Below are positions 16,032 to 25,800 of a stretch of 47,548 nt of DNA, piece after piece. The DNA is from Lachnoclostridium sp. UBA5890 (GTDB lineage: Bacteria; Bacillota; Clostridia; Lachnospirales; Lachnospiraceae): assembly GCA_002431395.1 (NCBI GenBank), contig DJEU01000066.1, forward strand, positions 1 through 47,548, written 5' to 3'. The notes under the pieces were generated by a model. It was not told where the DNA came from and did not search any database. It saw only the letters and a program-made list of their open reading frames with translations. The stretch's first letter is position 1; every line of letters begins with the position of its first letter. A program made the position numbers and the translations under genes.

Positions 16032-17327
16032 TTACTGCACCTGCATCGTATCATGCACCTTTATCACTTCGTCTTTTAGTTCCATAAATACATCGACGAG
16101 AAGGGGCTCAAAGGCTGTGCCGGAGCCTTCTTCGATGATTTTAAAACTCTGCTCCAGTGTCATGGCATCGCGGTAGCAGCGTTTGGCAGAGACGGCATCG
16201 AAAACATCTGCAATCGCCATAATGCGGGCGCACAACGGGATATCCTGGCCGGCGAGCCCTTGTGGGTAGCCGGTTCCATTCCATTTTTCATGATGACTCA
16301 GAGCGACATTTGTCACGAGAGTTACAAAATCCTGGTCACCCATTGTATGTAGTGTCTTTTGAATGATTTCCGCTCCGGCTGTCGTATGTTTTTTCATAAT
16401 GTCAAATTCTTCGTCGGTCAGACGGCCGGGTTTTTGCAGAATCGAATCGGGTGTCGAAATTTTACCGATATCGTGCATTGGTGCGGCTTGCAGAAGTTCA
16501 TCCATATAATCCTGAGTGAGAATTTCGCGGTAATAATTATGGCGTTTCATTCCTTTTAAAATAATGCCAACATATGCGGTGGTACGTTTTACATGGTTTC
16601 CGGTACTGCCGTCGCGGCTTTCAATAATATCTGCAAAACTGTGCATCATGTGGCGGTATGTATTTTCCAGCTCCATTCTTGCCGGACTTTTCGTATTGAC
16701 GTACAGGCAGAGAATGGTAATCGTGATCGCGAGACAGGACACGAGGGATTCCGGAAAAATCATTTGAAATACCGTAATTCCGGAGCATACGATCATGTAA
16801 ACGAGGATGCTTGTTCTTTTATAACTGGAGATAAAATGCCAGCTTCGGAAAAACAAAATAATCGCAGCAAGTGTGTAAACTGCCATCATAATATAGCAGG
16901 TATAGGCTGGGATTCCCATTGAATAATTTGTCGTCTTTCCGTGGATAAAATGCAGATCCCGGATGGAAAATAAAATGACTGCTTCGTTGATGATCAAAGG
17001 AAACCAAAGGAGAAAACGGCTTATTTTCGAGGAAAGTAAAATTCCCGAAATGTCGAGCAGGTAGTAAAAAAACAAAAAGATAATGAGGTCAATGAGCATC
17101 AAAAAAACAGCATGGCACATATAATTCAGCCACAGAGGAACGGTGTCCAGATGATTTACCGTGTACACAGTAATCATGTCAAAAACCAGATATATGATCC
17201 CACTGAGCAGAACCAGATCAAAACTGTTAAAACGATGTTTTTCGTGCAGTCTGCAGGTTCCATGAATATACATAATGATAATGTAAGAAATAACGATAAA
17301 ACATCCAATCTGTAATTTGTAATCCAT
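16032..17327 (-). CDS. membrane-bound HD-GYP domain protein, probable c-di-GMP phosphodiesterase
   Basis: 431 residues. About seven hydrophobic segments fill residues 5-215. An HD-GYP domain follows, with HDIGK near 285, HHEKWNGTGYP near 344-354 and ARIMAIADVFDA after it, so the metal-binding and GYP residues are intact. Such enzymes cleave cyclic di-GMP or related dinucleotides; the membrane part would sense a signal. On the minus strand AAGGGG lies about five bases before the ATG at 17327, which is preferred over the ATG six codons upstream (17345) that contains the ribosome site. No GGDEF or receiver domain is attached. Confidence 0.9.
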   Translation of the reverse strand: MDYKLQIGCFIVISYIIIMYIHGTCRLHEKHRFNSFDLVLLSGIIYLVFDMITVYTVNHLDTVPLWLNYMCHAVFLMLIDLIIFLFFYYLLDISGILLSSKISRFLLWFPLIINEAVILFSIRDLHFIHGKTTNYSMGIPAYTCYIMMAVYTLAAIILFFRSWHFISSYKRTSILVYMIVCSGITVFQMIFPESLVSCLAITITILCLYVNTKSPARMELENTYRHMMHSFADIIESRDGSTGNHVKRTTAYVGIILKGMKRHNYYREILTQDYMDELLQAAPMHDIGKISTPDSILQKPGRLTDEEFDIMKKHTTAGAEIIQKTLHTMGDQDFVTLVTNVALSHHEKWNGTGYPQGLAGQDIPLCARIMAIADVFDAVSAKRCYRDAMTLEQSFKIIEEGSGTAFEPLLVDVFMELKDEVIKVHDTMQVQ

Positions 17328-17386
17328 TTTATAACCCCTTTTCATTATGTAAAAAACTGGAAATATGAAACTTGTTGCTTAAACGG

Positions 17387-18340
17387 TTATCGCACACAGA
17401 TATAAACCCAGTACACGATATACAAGGCAACCATAAAGACTCCTTCGCCCCGTCGGATTTCTTTGCGGGAGCAGGAGAAGATCCAGCACAGAATGCTGAT
17501 AAAGATAAGAAATACGAGGTCAATCGCATTTTCCATGATAAAGGCAATCGGACTGATCGCAGAACCGACGCCGAGCACGAGCAGAATATTGAAAATGTTC
17601 GATCCGATGACATTTCCCACTGCCATATCGACTTCATTTTTCCGGGCAGCAACGATCGAGGTGACAAGTTCCGGCAGACTGGTTCCAATCGCGCAGATCG
17701 TAAGCCCAATCAATGTCTGGCTCATGCCAAATGCTGCAGCAATATCAGATGCAGAATCTACGACAAAATCGCCGCCGTATTTGATCGCTACACCACCGAG
17801 TATAATAAATAATAAGCTTTTCCACACCGGAAGAATTTTCGCGTCCTCGCCTTCCACCTCAACTTCGATGCCGGCAGCTCTTGCTTTCAGGGCAGAGCGG
17901 ATCATGACAACGAGGAAGATGGCGAAACAAACTAAAAATACGATACCTTCCACGCGGCTGATCGACATTCCCAGCCAGCCGGCTGCCAAAAGCAGGATGG
18001 CACATACGATAGAAACCGGAAAATCACGCTTTCTCGTATCTTCGTGGACGGCAAGCGGTGTAATAATGGCACACACTCCACATACTACGAGCAGGTTAAA
18101 AATGTTCGATCCTACGACGTTGCTTATTGCCAGTGAGTTATTACCGGCGAGTGATGCGGTCACACTGACGGAACATTCCGGAAGGCTTGTCCCCATGGCG
18201 ACAACCGTCATTCCGACGATTAGGGAAGGCACACGCAGCTGTTTGGCGATGCTGGCACTTCCGTCTACAAAAAAATCGGCTCCCTTGATCAGGAAAACGA
18301 AGCCAATAATGAGCAGGATAAATGATTGAAATAATTGCAT
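17387..18340 (-). CDS. calcium/sodium antiporter, YrbG/CaCA family
   Basis: 317 residues with about ten membrane segments and two inverted alpha-repeats, each carrying the ion-coordinating motif GTSLPE (near residues 50 and 205) followed by a GSNIFN motif. A central acidic loop (EVEVEGEDAK) is cytoplasmic in the family. It exchanges Ca2+ for Na+ or H+ across the membrane. AAGGAG seven bases before the ATG supports the start. It stands 59 bases upstream of the HD-GYP gene on the same strand and could be co-transcribed. Confidence 0.95.
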   Translation of the reverse strand: MQLFQSFILLIIGFVFLIKGADFFVDGSASIAKQLRVPSLIVGMTVVAMGTSLPECSVSVTASLAGNNSLAISNVVGSNIFNLLVVCGVCAIITPLAVHEDTRKRDFPVSIVCAILLLAAGWLGMSISRVEGIVFLVCFAIFLVVMIRSALKARAAGIEVEVEGEDAKILPVWKSLLFIILGGVAIKYGGDFVVDSASDIAAAFGMSQTLIGLTICAIGTSLPELVTSIVAARKNEVDMAVGNVIGSNIFNILLVLGVGSAISPIAFIMENAIDLVFLIFISILCWIFSCSRKEIRRGEGVFMVALYIVYWVYICVR

Positions 18341-18450
18341 ATTGTACTCCTTTTAATTTTGGTAAAACGATTCGGGGATTCTCTCTCCCACGCATTCGTA
18401 TTTTGATAAATACTAGTGTATCACGATTTAAAAAAAACAACAAGAGGGAA

Positions 18451-18479
18451 GTGACAAAAGAATAAAAGTGTGCTATAAT
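18451..18479 (+). promoter_or_regulatory. promoter of the YugP-type gene
   Basis: GTGACA, 17 bases, TATAAT, with a TGC in front of the -10. Start expected near 18486, about 30 bases before the ATG. Confidence 0.75.
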
Positions 18480-18516
18480 GCGTACAATAAATACAGAATG
18501 AACGGAGCGTGATAAA

Positions 18517-19212
18517 ATGTATCCTTATTATACGTATTGGGATCCGACGTACATCCTTGTGGTGATCGGAGCGGTTATCAGCATGATTGCGTCGGCAAAT
18601 GTAAAGCGAAGTTTTCAGAAAAACAGCCGGGTCTATAACCAGCGCGGGCTGCGCGCGGAGCAGGTGGCAGAGATGATTCTGCGAAGTGCCGGTATCACGG
18701 ATGTCAGCATCCGCCGTGTGAGTGGAGATCTGACAGACCATTATGATCCGGGCAAAAAAGTAGTTAATCTGTCGGATTCGGTGTATGGTTCGACTTCTGT
18801 TTCGGCAGTTGGAGTAGCGGCTCATGAATGCGGCCACGTTATCCAGCATGCGAGAGGATATGCACCGATCACAATCCGTACGGCACTGGTACCGATCGTC
18901 AATTTTGCCTCCCGGCTTTCGATGCCGCTCATTTTGATCGGTTTGATCCTCGGCTATGTCGGACTGGCAAAAATTGGTGTTATTCTTTTCTGCGGCGTCT
19001 TGATCTTCCAGCTCGTGACGCTCCCGGTTGAATTTGATGCGTCCGCGCGTGCCATGCGGGTGCTTGACAGCCTCGGAATCCTTTACGGGGAAGAAATCAA
19101 AGGAGCAAGAAAAGTATTGACGGCAGCGGCACTTACGTATGTGGCAGCCGTTGTGAGTACGGCACTTCAGGTGTTCCGTCTGGTACTTCTCATAAATAAT
19201 CGAAGAGATTAA
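18517..19212 (+). CDS. yugP: membrane zinc metallopeptidase, YugP family
   Basis: 231 residues. A first membrane segment at about 10-27, then the zinc-binding HECGH at residues 103-107, then two hydrophobic segments (about 130-165) and FDASARAM near 175, where the third ligand is expected. This matches the neutral zinc metallopeptidase family of Bacillus YugP in length and layout. It is an integral membrane protein whose substrates are not known. Single-gene unit with its own promoter; the next transcript is the 6S RNA. Confidence 0.93.
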   Translation: MYPYYTYWDPTYILVVIGAVISMIASANVKRSFQKNSRVYNQRGLRAEQVAEMILRSAGITDVSIRRVSGDLTDHYDPGKKVVNLSDSVYGSTSVSAVGVAAHECGHVIQHARGYAPITIRTALVPIVNFASRLSMPLILIGLILGYVGLAKIGVILFCGVLIFQLVTLPVEFDASARAMRVLDSLGILYGEEIKGARKVLTAAALTYVAAVVSTALQVFRLVLLINNRRD

Positions 19213-19220
19213 ATTTTCTC

Positions 19221-19249
19221 TTGATATATTGAGCAAATTTAGGTATACT
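19221..19249 (+). promoter_or_regulatory. promoter of the 6S-like RNA
   Basis: TTGATA, 17 bases, TATACT. Transcription would start near 19256 and no ribosome site or ORF follows. Confidence 0.75.
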
Positions 19250-19256
19250 ATAGTTA

Positions 19257-19471
19257 CAGATTTACTTTCCTGGAATGTTCGACACTCTTGAATTTTTGAA
19301 CCTACAATACTTTAAACGGGATTCCTATATTTGTGTTTGGATGCCGGGCCATCCCTGCTGACTTGTCAGTACAATGGAAACATTGCAAATGGAAGGCAGA
19401 AGAGCACATGCGGTCGCCCACCTAGCATATGCTAGGAGTCAAAAATCAGGAACCGGCATTTTGGGAAGTAA
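19257..19471 (+). ncRNA. ssrS: probable 6S RNA
   Basis: A gene-free stretch with its own promoter and terminator. The ends pair: ACTTTCCTGGAATG at 19264-19277 with CATTTTGGGAAGT at 19457-19469, and AATGTTCG faces CCGGCATT as in the closing stem of 6S RNAs. A long, weakly paired middle could form the promoter-like central bubble. The GGCATATGC-like palindrome CTAGCATATGCTAG at 19422-19435 gives an internal hairpin. 6S RNA binds the sigma-A RNA polymerase holoenzyme in stationary phase. Exact ends are estimated. Confidence 0.6.
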
Positions 19472-19482
19472 AAGAGTACTGC

Positions 19483-19516
19483 AAGGCGGCGAGAAATCGT
19501 CGCCTTTATCTGTTTT
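19483..19516 (+). terminator. terminator of the 6S-like RNA
   Basis: Stem AAGGCGGCGA / TCGTCGCCTT with a GAAA loop (one G-U pair), followed by TATCTGTTTT. Confidence 0.75.
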
Positions 19517-19567
19517 GTGTCATTTATGGTTAGTTTATGGAGTTTATGGTTTAGATGGCGGAAAATG

Positions 19568-20307
19568 TGGTCCGGGGAGCAAAAGAGCGGCCGCGGGTCA
19601 AAGGTCGCGGCGCTGAAGTATGGTCCGAGGAGCAAAAGCGCGGCCGCGGGTCAAAGGTAGCGGCGCTGAAGTGTGGTCTGTGGAGCAAAAGAGCGGCCGC
19701 GGGTCAAGCCAGCCACCGCTCCAGTGTGGTCTGGGGAGCAAAACCGCGCCCCCAGGTCAAGCCAGCCCCCGCCGGAGTGTGGTCTGGGGAGCAAAAGAGC
19801 GGCCGCGGGTCAAGCCGTGCCCCACTGGAATGTGGTCCAGGGAGCAAAATCGCGGCCGCGGGTCAAAGGTAGCGGCGCTGAAGTGTGGTCTGGGGAGCGA
19901 AACCGCGGCCGCGGGTCAAAGGTAGCGGCGCTGAAGTGTGGTCTGGGGAGCAAAAGAGCGGCCGCGGGTCAAACCCTGCGGCGCCGGAGTGTGGTCCAGG
20001 GAGCGAAACCGCGCCCCAGGTCAAAACGTGCCCCACCGGAGTGTGGTTCAGGGAGCGAAACCGCGCCCCAGGTCAAGCCAGCCCCCACCGGAGTGTGGTT
20101 CAGGGAGCGAAACCGCGCCCCCAGGTCAAGCCAGCCCCCGCCTGAGTGTGGTCAGGCAAGCGAAACCGCGCCCCCAGGTCAAGCCGGTCCCCGCCCCAAT
20201 GTGGTCCGAGGAGCGAAACCGCGCCTCCAGGTCAAACCAGTCCCCGCCGGAGTGTGGTCCAGGGAGCAAAATCGCGGCCGCGGGTCAAGCCAATCCCGCC
20301 ACTCCAG
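19568..20307 (+). repeat. GC-rich 53-bp tandem array, 14 units
   Basis: Fourteen units beginning TGGTC/TGGTT at 19568, 19621, 19674, 19727, 19780, 19833, 19886, 19939, 19992, 20044, 20096, 20149, 20202 and 20255; two units are 52 bp. Each reads about TGGTCyrGGGAGCrAAA, then a GC-rich core, then GGTCAA, then one of two alternative 3' halves. Eight units contain GCGGCCGC. All three forward frames are open, but since 53 is not a multiple of three the reading frame shifts from unit to unit, so coding is unlikely. Much richer in G+C than both neighbours. A degenerate fifteenth unit (from 20308) supplies the ribosome site of the NAD+ synthetase gene. Confidence 0.95.
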
Positions 20308-20348
20308 TCCTCGCATCTGAAATACAAAAAGGAGTCAAAAACAAATAT

Positions 20349-22328
20349 ATGAAAGACGGATTTATCAAAGTCGCAGTGACTGCCCCGGACAGTAAAGTGG
20401 CAGACTGTGCATATAATATAGAAAAAATGATCGAAAAGGCAGAGGAGCTTGCCGGAAAGGGCGTACATATCGCGGTATTTCCGGAACTTGGGATCAGTGC
20501 GTATACATGCAGCGACTTGTTCTTGCAGGAACCTCTTCTGGTGGGTGCCGAAAAAGCACTGGAGAAATTTGTAAAAAAGACAAAAGAACTTGACTTGTTG
20601 TCTGTTGTGTCTCTGCCGCTCCGCCATCAGGCACGCTTGTACAATGTCGCAGCGGTAGTGAAAGGCGGCAAGGTTCTTGGACTTGTACCAAAGAGCCATA
20701 TACCGATGTATTCCGAATTTTATGAGGGAAGACATTTTGCCTCGGGCGACGTCGCGCAGGCGCAGGGAAAATGTGCGGAAAAGAAGATGGGTACACACCG
20801 TTTGTCCTTCCAGAAAGAAGAAGTGGCGTTTGGCATCCGGCAGTTATTCTGTTGTGAGCAGATGCTGGAACTTTGTCTCGCGGTTGAGATCTGCGAGGAT
20901 CTGTGGATGCCGGTACCACCGAGCAGTTATCATGCGATGGCAGGGGCGACGATTATCGCCAATGCGTCGGCGAGTGACGAATTGACCGGGAAGGCAGCGT
21001 ACCGCAGAGACCTTGTGAAAAACCAGAGCGCGAGAGCCGTGAGCGCCTATCTGTACGCGGACGCTGCGATGGGCGAATCGACGACCGATCTTGTGTATGG
21101 GGGACATCATCTGATCGCGGAAAACGGAACCCTTTTGGCAGAAAATAAAGCCTTTGCAGGAGAAGATGCAATCACAGAGATCGATTGTAAAAAACTGGCA
21201 GCTGAGAGACGGCGCATGGGAACATTTCCATTGTATCCGGTGCCGGAAAATGAGGGATATGTGAGACATTACTTTGCGTTTGACACGATGGAAGAGACGA
21301 AACTGACGCGGAAATTTGAAAAAACACCATTTGTACCGGTTGACCGCGGAGACCGCGAAGAGCGGTGCAATGAAATCTTAAATATTCAGGCGGCAGGACT
21401 TGCCAAACGTCTGCGCCACACGGGATGTAAGAGCGCTGTGATCGGGCTTTCCGGAGGACTCGATTCGACCCTTGCGCTGCTTGTCACGATCCGCGCATTT
21501 GATCAGCTGAACCTTGACCGCAAAGGAATCGTGAGTGTGACGATGCCATGTTTTGGTACGACAAATCGAACTTATGATAATGCCGTCAAACTCGCACAGG
21601 AACTCGGAACGACATTGAAAGAAATTTCTATTGAAAAGGCTGTATTGCAGCATTTTAAAGACATTGGACACGATCCTGCGGTACAGGACGTGACCTATGA
21701 AAATGGGCAGGCGAGAGAGCGGACGCAGATATTGATGAACATTGCGAACCAGGCCGGCGGGCTTGTCATTGGAACCGGCGATATGTCGGAACTTGCGCTC
21801 GGATGGGCGACATACAATGGCGATCATATGTCCATGTATGGAGTAAATTGTTCGGTGCCAAAGACGCTAGTACGTTTTTTGGTACAGTATTTTGCGGATA
21901 ATAGTGGAGAGGGCACATTAAAAGACGTATTGTATGACATTTTAGATACACCGGTAAGTCCGGAACTTCTGCCGCCGAAAGAGGGCGAGATCGCGCAGAA
22001 GACCGAAGACATCGTTGGGCCGTATGAACTGCATGATTTCTTTTTGTATCATATGCTGCGGTTTGGCTATATGCCATCGAAAATTTACCGGCTGGCAAAA
22101 ATTACCTTTGAAGGAGAATACGAGGCGCAGACCATTTACCGCTGGTTGTCCACCTTTGTTCATCGGTTCTTCCGCCAGCAGTTTAAGCGTTCGTGTCTGC
22201 CGGATGGTCCAAAAGTGGGAAGCGTCGCTGTGTCACCGCGAGGAGACCTGCGTATGCCAAGCGATGCCTCCGATGCCCTTTGGAAGGAAGATCTGGCAGC
22301 AATCCGTAAAAAGGAAGGATGGGACTGA
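20349..22328 (+). CDS. nadE: glutamine-dependent NAD+ synthetase
   Basis: 659 residues. The N-terminal nitrilase-type glutaminase domain has the Glu-Lys-Cys triad: Glu 46 (FPELG), Lys 115 (VPKSHIP) and Cys 182 (EICEDLW). The C-terminal synthetase domain has the ATP-pyrophosphatase loop GLSGGLDST near 365-373 and GTGDMSELALGW further on. It amidates deamido-NAD+ with ammonia from glutamine, the last step of NAD+ synthesis. AAGGAG at 20329-20334 precedes ATG 20349 by 14 bases, a long spacing. The frame stays open far upstream into the 53-bp array, but the family start and the lack of any conserved residues there exclude that extension. Converges with the next gene with two bases between stops. 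Confidence 0.96.
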   Translation: MKDGFIKVAVTAPDSKVADCAYNIEKMIEKAEELAGKGVHIAVFPELGISAYTCSDLFLQEPLLVGAEKALEKFVKKTKELDLLSVVSLPLRHQARLYNVAAVVKGGKVLGLVPKSHIPMYSEFYEGRHFASGDVAQAQGKCAEKKMGTHRLSFQKEEVAFGIRQLFCCEQMLELCLAVEICEDLWMPVPPSSYHAMAGATIIANASASDELTGKAAYRRDLVKNQSARAVSAYLYADAAMGESTTDLVYGGHHLIAENGTLLAENKAFAGEDAITEIDCKKLAAERRRMGTFPLYPVPENEGYVRHYFAFDTMEETKLTRKFEKTPFVPVDRGDREERCNEILNIQAAGLAKRLRHTGCKSAVIGLSGGLDSTLALLVTIRAFDQLNLDRKGIVSVTMPCFGTTNRTYDNAVKLAQELGTTLKEISIEKAVLQHFKDIGHDPAVQDVTYENGQARERTQILMNIANQAGGLVIGTGDMSELALGWATYNGDHMSMYGVNCSVPKTLVRFLVQYFADNSGEGTLKDVLYDILDTPVSPELLPPKEGEIAQKTEDIVGPYELHDFFLYHMLRFGYMPSKIYRLAKITFEGEYEAQTIYRWLSTFVHRFFRQQFKRSCLPDGPKVGSVAVSPRGDLRMPSDASDALWKEDLAAIRKKEGWD

Positions 22329-22330
22329 TT

Positions 22331-22783
22331 TCATTCTTCCGGAACGGCTTTGTCAAGTGACGCTTTGATGCCATCGATCAACATGGACTGGGTAAATTTG
22401 CTCTTTTCCTGAACCGGAATTTCGTCAATTGGGGTACCGGCGATCAATTCCTTTTCGATGCCTTCCAGAGACGGTTTTACGAGCGGATACATCGTTGCAA
22501 CCGAGTCATCGAGGTTGACAAAAGAAACCGATTTGATCTGGTCTTCGTCGACAACCACCTCGAGATTTAAGGTGTTTTCGCCAAGTTTTAATTCCGAATT
22601 GTAGATACCGGGAACATACGATGCCGTTTCGGATGTAACATCGGCGGTGGCATCGGACGACTTCTCTTTCTTTGGGTAAAACATGACAAAAAGCAGGACG
22701 ATAAGCAGGATGCCAAGCCCTACGAAGATGCCGGTATATACTAATTCTTTCATTTGAAGTACGATAATTTTAGTTTTTGACAT
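22331..22783 (-). CDS. membrane-anchored FMN-binding-like protein
   Basis: 150 residues. One N-terminal membrane segment (about 13-35, ending in FYPKK) and an outside domain. That domain begins YVPGIYNSELKLGENTLNL, continues VVVDEDQIKSVSF, and ends MLIDGIKASLDKAV. The pattern (PGxY, a strand ending in xIxxVxF, and a C-terminal helix) is like the FMN_bind fold, but the flavin-attachment serine/threonine motif (SGAT) is not present. It may therefore not carry flavin. AAGGAGG on the minus strand ten bases before the ATG fixes the start, dropping 22 upstream codons. Function unknown. Confidence 0.75.
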   Translation of the reverse strand: MSKTKIIVLQMKELVYTGIFVGLGILLIVLLFVMFYPKKEKSSDATADVTSETASYVPGIYNSELKLGENTLNLEVVVDEDQIKSVSFVNLDDSVATMYPLVKPSLEGIEKELIAGTPIDEIPVQEKSKFTQSMLIDGIKASLDKAVPEE

Positions 22784-22878
22784 GTGGATAATACCTCCTT
22801 CGACTGGAGTGGGATTCCATCTTACTAAATCATATGCAGTAAGGGGCAAAATTATGAATCATGGAAGGGAGAAATAAA

Positions 22879-25800
22879 ATGGGACTTGAATTTATAAGTG
22901 GAAGTGCGGGAAGTGGGAAAAGTACCTACCTTTACCGTCAGATCTGCGACGAGGCAGCGGCGCACCGGGAGAGAAATTATTATATTCTGGTGCCGGATCA
23001 GTTTACGCTGGAGACGCAGAAAACACTTGTGGAAATGAGTGGAGAAAAGGGAATCTTAAACATCGATGTTCTGAGTTTTCATCGTCTGGCATTTCGCGCG
23101 TTTGAGCAATTTCCGGCAGAACAGAAAACGATATTGGAAGATATGGGAAAGACCATGCTTCTGCGAAAAATCTTTTCCGAGCAAAAAGACAATCTTGTCT
23201 ATTTTAAAAAGGGCATTGACCGCCCCGGTTTTTTAGACGAATGTAAATCGTTTTTGTGCGAATTGGAGCAGTATGGCATCCGGGAAACCGAGCAATTTGA
23301 AAAAATGGAGACACTGGGGAGAAAATTTGAGGACATTCGCCTGATCCACGACTGTTTTAAGGAAAAAATGGGCGACACCTACCAGATGGCAGAGGAATTG
23401 GTCACCCAGTTGACGGGGATGATCGATCAGATGGACGGCATTCGGGATTCCGTGGTTTGTTTTGACGGATTTACCGGATTTACGCCGACGCAGTATGATC
23501 TTTTGGAAAAAATGATGCGCCTTTGTTCCCGCGTGATCGTGACGGTGACAACCGACGAGACGGGAAAACGTGGCTCTGTATTTGAGATTGCCGACACGAC
23601 GATGCGGACATTAATACGAAAAGCGAATCAGATTCCGATAAAAACGAATTTGATTCTTGTTCCGCGAGAAGGAAGAAAAGCGCCCTACCGTTTTGCTGAG
23701 GGAGGCGAGATGGCCTTTTTGGAGCGCAATCTCTTTGCTTATCCGTATCAGAAGTGGGATCGGAAAACAGAAAATATGTGGCTCTACATCGGAGATAAAC
23801 CCGCGTCAGAAGCGGCTTATGTGGCAAAAACAATCTGGTGGATGTTAGCAAAGGGAGAGTATGTGGAAGAAGAGATCGCGGTAGTAACCGGTTCTATTTT
23901 ATCGTATGAACAGGCGATATCCCGTGAGTTTGACCGCGCGGGCATCCGCTATTTCCTTGACAATAAAAAGAACATCGGCGCGAACTGGATCGCCGAGTAC
24001 ATCCAATCGGTATTGGAAATGTACCGTTATAATATGGACGCGGCGACGACATTCCGTTTCCTGCGCTGCGGACTTTCTCCGCTGACAAGGAGCGAGACCG
24101 ACCTTCTCGAAAATTATGTGCTGGCGACCGGAAAACGAGGCATTGCGTCCTATATGAAACCGTGGAGAGCGCGGGCAAATGACTATCCGCTCGAGGAAAT
24201 CAATGAGATCCGCGAAAAAGTGACGGCTTGTATCCATGATTTTTTTCTGGAACTTCGTGGCGGGAAAAAAACGGTTGAGAAGTTTGTGCGTGCGCTATAT
24301 GATTTTCTGGTACAGCAGAATGTGTATGACCGAATGCTGGAGCAGAGCCGGATTTTTGAGGAAGAGGGAGAAACGCTTCTTGCTAAAGAGTATAAAAATG
24401 TATACAAAGTAGTGATGAACCTTTTGGATGAGATGATGGAACTTCTCGGAAAGGAAGTCGTGTCCCTCGAAGAATTTGAGCAGATCTTGTCGGCGGGAAT
24501 TGCGGAAGGCTTGGTCGGATTTGTGCCGCCGAAAAAGCACCAGATCATGGTCGGTGACATCGAGAGAACCCGTTTGAAAGACATCAAAGTGCTATTCTTT
24601 ATGGGATTCAGCGATGACTTTGTACCCGCTGCGATGCAGCCGCCGGGAATTGTCAATCACCGGGAGCGGCATCAGATGGAAAAAATGGGCATTGCACTTG
24701 CGCCGACAGGCAATCAGAAGGTGGCAAATGACCTGTATTATCTGTATATCAACTTTACGAAGCCGTCGGAAAAACTGATTTTTACATACAGCCGCGCGGC
24801 AGCGGACGGCACCAAACGTCAGGCATCCTATATCCTTGGCAAGATCCGCAGAATTTTCCCGGCTCTGACAGTGATCGAAGGCGGGCAGGAAAACGACGTA
24901 AAAACCAGTCTTGGCACAGACCGCGGTTTTGAATTCTTGATCGAGGGCATTCAGAAACAATGGTACGCCGAAGGCGAAGAAAAGGAGCGCTGGTGGGAAG
25001 TCTGGCGGTATTACGCCAAGCGCGACGAGGGGAAATGGCTGCGTGAAGCCCTTCGCCTGCACATGGAATCAAAGCGCGCCCCGAAACTTTCCGGGGAGGC
25101 ATTGGAGGCGCTTTATGGAGACGAACTGCGGGAGAGCATCACGCGGCTGGAAACGTATGCCCGCTGTCCATTTTCGTATTTTCTCATGTACGGTCTGCGG
25201 CTGCATGACCGCGAAGAATATACGGTGGATGCACCGGACTTTGGAAATGTCGTGCATCAGATTTTACAAAATATGGATGAAATTATAAAGGCGCGCCACA
25301 CGACATGGCAGAAACTGGAACGCAGCGAGAGCGATGAACTGGTCGAATACTGCGTGGAACGCGTGATGGAAGGGTACCGCGATGTCATTTTCTCCCAGTC
25401 AAACCGAATTGCTTTTATGCGGCGGCGAATCGTGCATATGATGAAGCAGACCGCATGGGCTGTCGCAGAACAGCTGCGGCACGGAGCATTTTTACAAAAA
25501 TACGGAGAAAAGCCGTATGCGTACGAAGAACAACTGGATGAAATTGCCAAAAAGATGCGGTTTCGCGGTATCATCGACCGGATTGACTTGTATGAAGATG
25601 CCGAAAATGTGTACGTGAAGGTCGTGGATTATAAGACCGGAAATGTCAAATTGTCGCTGGAAGAAGTGTATTTTGGTCTGCAGCTGCAATTGATCTTATA
25701 CCTCGATTCGGCCTTGCAGTCGGAGCAGAAAAAACACCCGGACAAGGACGTGCAGCCGGCGGGAATGCTGTATTTCTATGTACAGGATCCGCAGCTGGAA

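Noticed and set aside
17463..18329. 288-codon ORF on the + strand opposite the antiporter
   Set aside because: Shadow of the antiporter gene, which has full family motifs on the minus strand.
19568..20307. CRISPR array
   Set aside because: Units are contiguous and have no unique spacers; no cas genes nearby. The same holds for the arrays at 38979, 33929 and 47411.
19555..20320. Overlapping repeat-peptide ORFs (105, 101, 215 codons) in the array
   Set aside because: They are a by-product of a stop-free GC-rich repeat; no ribosome sites and no conserved start.
19938..20348. N-terminal extension of NAD+ synthetase by 137 codons through the 53-bp array
   Set aside because: The 53-base period shifts the frame from unit to unit, no family member has such a part, and a ribosome site precedes ATG 20349.
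24183..24656. 157-codon minus-strand ORF in addB
   Set aside because: Shadow of addB; no ribosome site or recognisable motif.
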